Origin: JABMQW01 sp964439935
Lineage (GTDB): Bacteria > Fidelibacterota > Marinisomatia > Marinisomatales > TCS56
Direction: 5' to 3'
Length of the DNA stretch: 64,000 bases
Assembly (NCBI GenBank): GCA_964439935.1
Contig: CAYTPW010000001.1
Span: forward strand, 186,001 to 250,000
The translations under genes and the position numbers were made by a program. This document shows positions 54,746 to 63,100 of this stretch, piece after piece. Under the pieces are notes generated by a model, which ran no database searches, was not told the origin of the DNA, and saw nothing but the letters and a program-made list of their open reading frames with translations. The first letter of the stretch is position 1; each line of letters begins with the position of its first letter.

Positions 54746-55378
54746 TTATATCGCGACGGGCAATATCAAGAATATCAGAATATCCCAAATGATGTGGCTG
54801 ATTGCATTTAACACCATTGATTGATATCGCAGATACAAGTAACCCCAGAATAGTCCACAGATAGCAGCGGCCATAACCAACATGATATTTCCACTGCCGA
54901 TGTGTATTAAAGAATAAATAGCGGTCGTGAGGATAAATCCTGGCCAAAGTCCAATCTCGGCTTGCATTCTGCGCTGTACAAATCCGCGCCAGAATAATTC
55001 CTCACCAGGACCGATTACAAGTATCAACAGTAATCCAATTCTTATTGGACTAACACCAGACTTATAATCGTAGACAGCCGCTATATCTGTTTTAGCAAAA
55101 TCAAACCACAGTTGTGCGATGTAATTCCCAATCATAAATGCCAGGTACAAGAAGACAGCCGTAACTAATCCCAGCCAAACCTTCTGGTAAAACCGATCCC
55201 GGAAATCATTTACCAAGGCTATCCGCCATTCAGGATCAGCGTATATAACAAATAATAATAGCAGACCGATATTGGATGTCATCCACCACCAAAAATCAAG
55301 CCCCCAATCACCACTAAATGAAAATAATAAAAAAAACAGTCCGGCCGCTACGGTTGTAAATATGGCGGTTATCAGCAT
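54746..55378 (-). CDS. CPBP-family intramembrane metalloprotease
   Basis: A 210-residue membrane protein with about six helices. The CPBP/Abi signature is present: GPGEELFWRGFVQRRMQ (EExxxR), a His in SLIHIGSGN, and HIIWDIL near the end. Family members cleave prenylated proteins (Rce1) or act in bacteriocin self-immunity and membrane-protein quality control. It follows menA by 16 bp on the same strand; a joint role in prenyl metabolism is conceivable but not shown. Confidence 0.88.
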   Translation of the reverse strand: MLITAIFTTVAAGLFFLLFSFSGDWGLDFWWWMTSNIGLLLLFVIYADPEWRIALVNDFRDRFYQKVWLGLVTAVFLYLAFMIGNYIAQLWFDFAKTDIAAVYDYKSGVSPIRIGLLLILVIGPGEELFWRGFVQRRMQAEIGLWPGFILTTAIYSLIHIGSGNIMLVMAAAICGLFWGYLYLRYQSMVLNAISHIIWDILIFLILPVAI

Positions 55379-55394
55379 CGGTCTTCGATAAGAA

Positions 55395-56351
55395 TTAAAT
55401 CAATAGATCAATTCCGAGGGCAATAACGCATAATGCACCAAACAACAGGTTCAGTTGGGCTGTGGCACCATCCAGGGCTAGAAAATTCAGAGGCTGATCA
55501 GAAGTAAAACGCTGTTTACCTTTTTGGATCAATTTTACAGCGGGAGGTATTGCCAGGAAAGTCATTAAAAATGAAAACGGCATCTGATGTCCTGCAGCTA
55601 CGATGCGGGTAAGCAGGATCAAAGTTAAAATAACAATGAATGGCCCCAGGATCAGAAATATGTAATAACTCTCTGATAGACGATCTCCCAGTATGCTGGC
55701 GAAGGTCCGAATACCGCTGGTGGTATCGCTGTTTATATCGCGCCAGTTATTCGAATGGAGAATTCCGACCACTAATAGAGACATGGGAATCGTCCAGATC
55801 ACCGGAGTCCAGGCGGGCGAACCGGTTTGAACCGTCCAGGCTCCCAGCGCCCCTAAAATTCCGAAATTCAAAAAAACCGCCAGGTCACCCAATGCATTGT
55901 ATTTTAAAGGAAGCGGACCCCAGGTATAAAGTACTCCGATAGCCACACCGACTATTCCGATCAACAGGATTACATAGCTGACAGTGGCGGCGATCCAAAG
56001 GCCAATCGCTGATCCAATGACCAGGCAGATGATACCAGCCCGGCGTGCCTCCCGGGGAGTGATCCATTGGCGGATAACAGCACCGCTGACCGGATTAATA
56101 AATTTGTCGATTCCTTTTTTATAATCGTAAATATCGTTTAGTAGATTGCTACCAGTATGTAAAATTGTCATAGCTGCCATTGCAGCGATAAATAACAACC
56201 AATCAAGAGTGGCACCGCCTATAGTTGTTGCCAGAACACTGCCGAATAACACTGGCATTGTCGAAGCAGGCAAGGCAAAAGGACGAATCGCCACCCACCA
56301 TTTTTTAATACTACCAGGAACAGTGTTTTTATTTTCGTTGTTCATATTCAT
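55395..56351 (-). CDS. menA: 1,4-dihydroxy-2-naphthoate polyprenyltransferase-like (UbiA family)
   Basis: A 318-residue integral membrane prenyltransferase with nine helices. The two Asp-rich motifs are NLLNDIYDYKKGID and NNWRDINSDTTSGIRT, as in MenA. PVSGAVIRQWITPREARR is also typical. The product would be demethylmenaquinone, pointing to menaquinone respiration. GAGG lies just before the first ATG. It is upstream of the CPBP gene; no other men genes are in the window. Confidence 0.88.
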   Translation of the reverse strand: MNMNNENKNTVPGSIKKWWVAIRPFALPASTMPVLFGSVLATTIGGATLDWLLFIAAMAAMTILHTGSNLLNDIYDYKKGIDKFINPVSGAVIRQWITPREARRAGIICLVIGSAIGLWIAATVSYVILLIGIVGVAIGVLYTWGPLPLKYNALGDLAVFLNFGILGALGAWTVQTGSPAWTPVIWTIPMSLLVVGILHSNNWRDINSDTTSGIRTFASILGDRLSESYYIFLILGPFIVILTLILLTRIVAAGHQMPFSFLMTFLAIPPAVKLIQKGKQRFTSDQPLNFLALDGATAQLNLLFGALCVIALGIDLLI

Positions 56352-56598
56352 AATATCCTCGCCAGAAGAGTTACCAATCCCTACAGAATCTTATCATCAA
56401 AATTAACACTAAATTTGGCTGAGATATTACAGAATTCGGCCCCGAAAACACTGATAATACATGCTGGTTTTGTTAATCATAAAGTGCGCTGGTATAAATG
56501 GCACCTGACTACGGCAACCATTGCTACATTGCTCCGATCACTCAAGATCAGAGAGGATTGAAATAGTTAATAGCTGGGAACAAATATAAATGAGTTTC

Positions 56599-56641
56599 GT
56601 GGCTCGGGACGGAATTGAACCGCCGACACAAGGATTTTCAG
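56599..56641 (-). repeat. attachment-site copy: 3' half of tRNA-Phe
   Basis: Identical over 43 bp to 59280-59322, covering the tRNA from the first base of the anticodon loop (C32) to one base beyond the discriminator; after one mismatch six more bases agree. Here it has no 5' half, so it is not a functional tRNA. Confidence 0.92.
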
Positions 56642-56660
56642 ACCTCTGTCCCCCCTTATA

Positions 56661-56697
56661 TTAGTGCACTTAGAGGCGTTACTGCCCGTTTAGTGCC
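56661..56697 (+). repeat. Arm-like repeats at the left end of the island
   Basis: TTAGTGCA (56661), TTACTGCC (56679) and TTAGTGCC (56690); the last two are 11 bp apart. The 22-bp stretch at 56681-56702 agrees at 18 positions with 59155-59176 at the other end. Arrays of short direct repeats near an att core resemble integrase arm-type sites. Confidence 0.5.
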
Positions 56698-56899
56698 TAT
56701 GAGAAAATATTTTAAACACAATGGCTTAAAAGCCCGGCGGGTTGTGGAAGATCGCAGTATTATGTCCAAAAGGTACACAAAATGGTTCAATAGCATACCA
56801 AGTAATAATTCTCCAGATGATGACTTTGATTACTGAAATTCTTCATTATACCATCTAGCATCAGATTTCATAGGTGCGGTCTGATACAAGATTTACCTC

Positions 56900-58954
56900 T
56901 TACTTCTTTGTTTGCACGAACACCCCTAACCAATCATCCGGTGGGGGGCTTTCAATGTATAGGCGTGATCGTTCTAGAAGAACGGATGCAGCGCTGTCTC
57001 CAGGCAAAGCTGTTAGCACTGCCTCGAAGCCCTGTGTTGCGTCGTGGAATCGCCGATTGAAATACGCTGCTAATGCCGCTTCATAGCCATCACGATTGTC
57101 TAAGAGGGCATCATCGATTGTACCGACTTCACCGAGCAATTCGTAGACGTCACCGCCCTCTACTCGTCCCGCGACAGCCGTCCGATCCAACCGTCGCCAC
57201 TCAAAGTCGTTCCCAGCTGCAGTTCGCATTTCCTCACTCGCAAGGATCCACGTGCCGTAGGCTTTGTTCAGTGACTCAAGGCGAGCAGCCAAATTCACTC
57301 CGTCACCCAACACCGTATAGGAGAAACGATCTGGCGTCCCGATGTTGCCGACCAATACTTCTGCAGTGTGTAGACCGATTCGCGTGTGGAAAGCAGGGAG
57401 TTTAGCCCTCTGCCAACCCGACCTGGCCCTTGTCAGTGCTTCCTGCACGCGCAGCGCAGCCGTACAGGCGTGTGCTACGTGTCTCGGATCCTCGAAAGGC
57501 GCGTTGAAGAACGCCAGAACACCATCCCCCATGAATTTGTCGATCGTCCCGCACTCAGCGACGACAGACTTCGTCAGAACGTCTAGGTAGTCGCCCAGCG
57601 CATCGACGAGCATCTGAGGCTCCATACCTTCGCTGACGTTGGTGAAACCTTTTACATCGGAAAAGAAAAGTGTCAGAGTTTGGAGTCGCCCGTCGAGCCG
57701 AGCCTCCTGACCCTCTCGCAAGAGCCCGCGCACGAGGTCCGTTGGAACATAGTGCGAAAACGAACGGAGTCCAGCCTTCATACGGTCGACGGCGTCCCCG
57801 ACAACGGCAATCTCTCGAATTAAAGTCGGCGGAGCTGACTCAGGGGTGAGATCAAAGGTGGCGACTTTACTGAGATCGGATGCGATTATCTTCAATGGAC
57901 GTGCAATCCGCCTTGAGAGTAGTTGTGCGAATACCAGAGCAGCAATAAGGAGAATACCGATACCTGCAAGCGCTACAGAAACATATCTGTCTAGAAAGCC
58001 GACCAACTCCTTTTCCGGCACGACGACAGCGTTGACCCATTTGAGCGATTCGCCCATCTCCTGCATCTCGAAGGCGACGATGTAGTCCGTTGTTTTATAA
58101 GACACCCTTTTGAAAACCGGTTGGCCAGTCTCGAGACCCATTATACCGTCGGGAAGACTCGATAGCCCGTCGCGGATGACAGGTCCGAACATTTCGAGTT
58201 CTTTCTTCGAAGGTGACAGCGTGATCTCGCCTGTTTCCGCATGCACTCCGAAGAGTCGGCCGGTCTCTGCAGCTTTCACGGTGCGAATATACTCGCCCAA
58301 AAAGGCATGTCCGAATCCAATCCCGAAGACTCCAAGCAAGCGGTCGCCGTCACGAAGCGGTGCAGCACAAGCGAGACCCCATGTACCATCTATGGGACGC
58401 TTGTATCTAGGTGTCCATACCGGTCCGTTGCTAGCTGCACCAAACTCATACCAAACGACGTTGCGGAATGCCTTCATTCCACCTGGTTCTCGTTTAACAA
58501 CCTCTCTTGTGTTGTCGAGCTGTACATGCTCGCGGACTAACATATCTTTATCACCGGACTCCGTGTATGCGACAAGAATGACTTCGTTTGGAAGCCGCAT
58601 GGCTCCACAGCCCCTGCCTTCAGCTGTGATGAAGGAGAGAAATTCGAAGCGTGAATCATGTCGAATCCTTTCGGAGAGGCGTTCAGCGAGGCGTCTCATG
58701 TTGTCGGTTTCATAGTAACCGAGTTCTGCTGCTCGAACACATTCCCTCATAATATTTTCGGCTGGTTCTGCTCGACTTCGCAGGCGTTCACCCATACCAC
58801 GAGACACTTTTCCGAGGATTGCGCGTGATGTAGCCTCGACGGATTTCGATCGTACGAGCATTGAGATTACGACTGTGCCGCTAAGCACAAGAACGAGCAG
58901 TCCCATCATGAGTCCTGCTATCGTGAAGCGGAGTGTGAAGCGGTGTGATTTCAT
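56900..58954 (-). CDS. Class III nucleotide cyclase with extracytoplasmic sensor
   Basis: A 684-residue membrane protein. A first helix (about 12-34) and a second (about 322-345) enclose a large extracytoplasmic domain (about 45-320) of Cache type. A HAMP-like stretch (RRIARPLKIIASDL) follows, then the cyclase domain (about 425-600): FFSDVKGFTNVSE with metal Asp, KFMGDGVLAFFNAPFED with the Lys and second metal Asp, and TVLGDGVNLAARLES with the Asp for adenine recognition, so ATP to cAMP is likely. A C-terminal helical tail of about 85 residues ends it. Codons are more GC-rich than those around, and it lies inside the tRNA island. Confidence 0.9.
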   Translation of the reverse strand: MKSHRFTLRFTIAGLMMGLLVLVLSGTVVISMLVRSKSVEATSRAILGKVSRGMGERLRSRAEPAENIMRECVRAAELGYYETDNMRRLAERLSERIRHDSRFEFLSFITAEGRGCGAMRLPNEVILVAYTESGDKDMLVREHVQLDNTREVVKREPGGMKAFRNVVWYEFGAASNGPVWTPRYKRPIDGTWGLACAAPLRDGDRLLGVFGIGFGHAFLGEYIRTVKAAETGRLFGVHAETGEITLSPSKKELEMFGPVIRDGLSSLPDGIMGLETGQPVFKRVSYKTTDYIVAFEMQEMGESLKWVNAVVVPEKELVGFLDRYVSVALAGIGILLIAALVFAQLLSRRIARPLKIIASDLSKVATFDLTPESAPPTLIREIAVVGDAVDRMKAGLRSFSHYVPTDLVRGLLREGQEARLDGRLQTLTLFFSDVKGFTNVSEGMEPQMLVDALGDYLDVLTKSVVAECGTIDKFMGDGVLAFFNAPFEDPRHVAHACTAALRVQEALTRARSGWQRAKLPAFHTRIGLHTAEVLVGNIGTPDRFSYTVLGDGVNLAARLESLNKAYGTWILASEEMRTAAGNDFEWRRLDRTAVAGRVEGGDVYELLGEVGTIDDALLDNRDGYEAALAAYFNRRFHDATQGFEAVLTALPGDSAASVLLERSRLYIESPPPDDWLGVFVQTKK

Positions 58955-59036
58955 ATTTGACCTGCCCTATTGATTGGGCCATTTGGAGAGTTCGAGTTTC
59001 TTTGATTTTGGTACATTATTAACTGTTGATTCTAAG

Positions 59037-59150
59037 CTACCAAGTTTGATATTTCATAGTTGATTTTGACAGATGTGCCTCCGGTGCTGGAGGTTTATAA
59101 CCAAGACTGCTATGAGGACTGATATGATTGTATTCCCGACGATGGAAAAT
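59037..59150 (-). pseudogene. IS3-family transposase remnant (C-terminal end)
   Basis: About 38 residues match the end of the IS3/IS481-type integrase core: REYNHISPHSSLGYKPPAPEA, with the NxxRPHSSLGYxxPxE wording and a Ser in place of the usual Arg. The catalytic DDE residues and the first open frame are missing, and no inverted repeats were identified. It overlaps the promoter side of the cyclase gene. It marks an earlier insertion that has decayed. Confidence 0.75.
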
Positions 59151-59152
59151 AT

Positions 59153-59171
59153 TTAGTGCCCATTTACTGCC
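59153..59171 (+). repeat. Arm-like repeats at the right end of the island
   Basis: TTAGTGCC (59153) and TTACTGCC (59164), 11 bp apart and in the same orientation and order-type as the pair at the left end, about 110 bp from the tRNA copy of the attachment site. Confidence 0.45.
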
Positions 59172-59280
59172 CATGAATTTCCCGCCCTGTCCCAATTTGT
59201 CTAAATTGACGACATTATGTATAATTGAAATGCTTAACAAAAATCCCCACATATCAGTGATATACAAGGATTTAATAATG

Positions 59281-59353
<73 letters not shown>

Positions 59354-59481
59354 GCTTTAAAGCGCACCGAAATTAGTGGTTTCGGTCACATAAATCCAAA
59401 TCAATCCGAAGCAGGTCGTTAAATTACTTGTCTGTCGTCGCTAAATCGCCTATGTTCGGCGGCACTATTTCCGTTAATATT

Positions 59482-60093
59482 ATGCGAATTGTACTGGCGA
59501 CCCATAACCAACATAAAATTGTCGAATTGGCCAGCGCCCTGGCGGACTTCGATCATCAGGTACTCAGTCTGGATAATTTTCCGGAAGTAGGAACTATTCC
59601 CGAAACCGGTACAACGTTGCTGGAAAATTCCCTACTTAAAGCTCGTACGGTGCATGGTCTGACCGGTCTTCCGGCGCTTGCTGACGATACGGGTCTGGAA
59701 GTGGATGCATTGGACGGTGCGCCGGGTGTCTATTCCGCCCGCTGGGCCGGGATTGATGCGACGTACGCTGATAACAACCTTCAATTGCTGGCAAAACTGG
59801 TAAGTGTACCGGATGAAAAGCGTACAGCCCGCTTTCGTTGTATTATATCCTATGTCAATAAAAAGCAGGAACTATGGGCAGAAGGTACAGTTGAAGGAGT
59901 AATTCTGAAAAAGCAACATGGAGTGGGTGGATTTGGTTATGATCCCGTCTTTTTTATCCCCGCTATGAACAAAACCCTGGCGCAGTTATCTACCACTGAA
60001 AAAAATCGTATAAGTCACCGTGGACGGGCAATTTTAAATTTCCGTAAACTTTTCTGTGAAAGTATTCAACCAAATTATAAAATTAAGGAGTAA
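59482..60093 (+). CDS. rdgB: RdgB/HAM1 non-canonical purine NTP pyrophosphatase
   Basis: A 203-residue house-cleaning enzyme that hydrolyses ITP, dITP and XTP to the monophosphates. MRIVLATHNQHKIVEL (substrate loop), ENSLLKARTVHGLTGLPALADDTGLEVDALDGAPGVYSARWAG and GFGYDPVFFIP are classic. The ATG at 59482 is chosen because it starts the fold; in-frame codons upstream (to 59428) do not look like part of the protein. The neighbour sprA follows after 68 bp. It lies just beside tRNA-Phe. Confidence 0.94.
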   Translation: MRIVLATHNQHKIVELASALADFDHQVLSLDNFPEVGTIPETGTTLLENSLLKARTVHGLTGLPALADDTGLEVDALDGAPGVYSARWAGIDATYADNNLQLLAKLVSVPDEKRTARFRCIISYVNKKQELWAEGTVEGVILKKQHGVGGFGYDPVFFIPAMNKTLAQLSTTEKNRISHRGRAILNFRKLFCESIQPNYKIKE

Positions 60094-60161
60094 TATTTAG
60101 ACCCACTGCTACCAGTTTGGATTAATTAACAGGTTGTTGAATCGTAACTAACGGATCGCCG

Positions 60162-63100
60162 TTGAAAATATATCAGATAACCACCAAATTGGTTATGCTG
60201 ATGCTGGTTGGGATCAGTACGCTCGTTGGTCAGGCAGTGGATGAGACTGAGAGCTTGGCACCGCTACGCCTGGTTCAGTCGCCCTATGTTGTCAATCCAT
60301 TTCCCGCCTTACCATTACCGATAGGTTTACTGGGGGACACCCTGATTCAACCACTGGGACTGTTTGACATTCCATTTCAGAAAACGAAGACTCTGGTTCA
60401 GGTCGCGGAAGACTGGAGTACAATCACGATCACAGAAATTTCTGATGGACAACTATATCGAATTCCCTTTACGGCCGAACTTGACTGGTATTTCAAGGCT
60501 ATGCTCCAGCGCAACCGGCAGGTTAAATTTATTGAAACCATGCAGGGTGGAGCCGACCGGCAGGATCAACAGCTGGTAAAACCGAGGAAGGGCAAAGCGA
60601 TAGAAGTTGTCGGCGTTGATGTTGGTGACTTTGGGCGTGTTTCCCTGCGGGTACGGGGTAATGTTAATATTTCTGGTAAAATGGTATTCCAGGATCAACA
60701 ATTGATCCATTCCAATATCAATCAGGCTCAGAATACCCATATCGAATTTGATCAGAAACAGAATCTTAATATCGAAGGGAAAATTGGTGACCGGATCACG
60801 GTGCTGATGGATCAGGATTCGGAGCGGGATTTCGATTGGGAAAACAATATCCGTATTTCCTATGAGGGTAATGAGGATGAAATTCTGCAGCGGGTGGAGG
60901 CCGGTAATATCTCTTTATCCTTGCCAGCGACCCAGTATGTAACTTTTTCGGGCAAGAACAAAGGTCTGTTCGGCCTGAAAGCGATTTCAAAGCTCGGACC
61001 CGTTGACATTACCACTATTGCATCCATCGAACAAACCCGCAAGGAAAAGCAGAAATTCGAAGGATCCAACGAGGCTACAACCCAGCAGATATTTGATTAT
61101 AATTATATGAAAAACCGCTATTTCTTCATCCATGAATGGTACCGCAATGGCGTGGACACCACTTTTACTGATTTTAAAACTCTGCACATTAATCCATTTT
61201 ATCCTCTAACTGAGGATGGTAGACATCTGCAGAATAATGTAGTTGTTCGGGATTTTGAATTATATAAATCGGTGTTAGGAAGTACGCCAGGTAGTGTTCC
61301 TGGTGTGGCTTATGTCAATCCGGATAATATCGGAAGTAATCCCGATGATAGTGTATCGATTACTTTTGTTCGCATGGAGCGGGATGAAGAGTATTATATC
61401 AATGAGGATCTGGGTTATATCCGGCTAAACACCGTGATTTCTGATGCTGTTTTGGGAGCGGTATTCAATATCGTTGCTGGTGAGGACACTATCAGAAGCA
61501 TTGGAAAAGTGGACAGCACAGAATTACAGCTACAGCTGATCAGACGAAGATCACCAATTCGAAACGAACCGGTCTGGGACTTGATGTTCAAGAATATATA
61601 TTTTTTGGGTACGGCAAATGTAAATCCTGACGGTTTTGCGGTGCGGATTGTTAACGATCTTTTGTCGCCTCCCAGTGAGCGGAGTGCCGATGGAATTTCA
61701 TATTTGACATCTTTTGGTCTGGATCTCCAGAACGAAAATGGTGACCTCGCGCCGGATGAGCTGATCGATATTACCAATTCTAATCTTGTCAATCTGCTGT
61801 ATGGTGAATTGATTTTCCCAACTTACCTGCCCTTTGTCAATGCTGATTCAATCGCAGGGGGCACTTCCTCCGATGCATTACTGGGCCAATTGGGTTCCGG
61901 ATTAATGTACACTTCAACCACCGATAATCTGATTCGCGGTGACAGTCATTTTAAGATCGAGTCCGATTATTCCAACAAGGCCAGTAATATCAGCCTTGGT
62001 TTCATGGTGGTGGAGGGCAGTGAGGAAGTGAAGCTGAATGGGTTGACTCTCCAGCGTGGGATTGATTACCAGATTGATTATTTTGGTGGATCGTTGACAT
62101 TCTTGAATGAAGATGCACTGGCCCCCAATGCCAATCTGGAGGTGCTCTACGAAAAACATGAACTGGTCTCGTTCGATAAGAAAACGATTGTCGGTACCCG
62201 CGCCCAAATGGATCTGGGGCAGAATTCGTTTCTGGGTGCCACAGCTCTCTATTATAACCAGTCGGTATTGAATGAAAAAATAGAGGTCGGTTATGAACCA
62301 ACCCGTAATTTCATCTGGGATATTAATGGCCGCTACCAGTCCAATCTGGAAGGCTTTACCCGTTTTCTGGATCGGTTGCCGGTTATAGAAACTGAAAAAA
62401 TGACTACCTTTTCTGTTGAGGGAGAATTTGCTCAGGTGTTGCCCAATCCAAATCCGATCAATAATCCAGCCACCGGCGACAACCGCGGGGTAGCTTACAT
62501 CGATGATTTCGAAGGCGCCAAGCGGATCACGGGACCTCAGATTCTACAACGTTTTTGGAAACCGTCTTCGGCGCCGCTGGACCTACTAACTGGGGAGACC
62601 TTAGGACAGGCCAATCGAGCTAAGCTGTTCTGGTTTAATCCCTATGTGCCAGTTAGTACTAAGAATATCTGGCCCAACCAGTCCACTTCTACCCGGGCTC
62701 AAAATGAGACCACAAATATTCTCTGGCTGGATTTTTCCAGGTATGAGCACCAGTCTGATACGCTCAATAATTCAGTCTGGGCCGGAATTATCAGCCCCTT
62801 TTACAGCGGTGATTACGACCAGACTGATAGCAAATTTTTCGAGATCTGGCTGCGGGGGACAGTAGGCCGGCTGACAGTCGACCTGGGACGTATCAGTGAG
62901 GACTGGAATGGCAATGGCGTTCTGGACACGGAAGACCGTCCGGAAGCTGGTTTTACTTTGGGGAATGGCTTCCTTGAGGACGATGAAGACGTAGGTCTGG
63001 ATGGCTGTCAAGATGAATTTGAAGATGGATGGGGTGGTTGTCTGGACTCCCTAACCTACATGGAATACTATAATAACGGTGATACTATTCATATCAATCA

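Noticed and set aside
56615..56836. Open frame starting with NRRHKDFQ near the left attachment copy
   Set aside because: Its first part is antisense of the tRNA 3' fragment. The rest (from 56700) has no recognisable relative and no ribosome site; it is mentioned under the island only.
58110..58715. 201-residue open frame antisense to the cyclase
   Set aside because: High GC content creates long antisense frames; the opposite strand has the clear cyclase domains.
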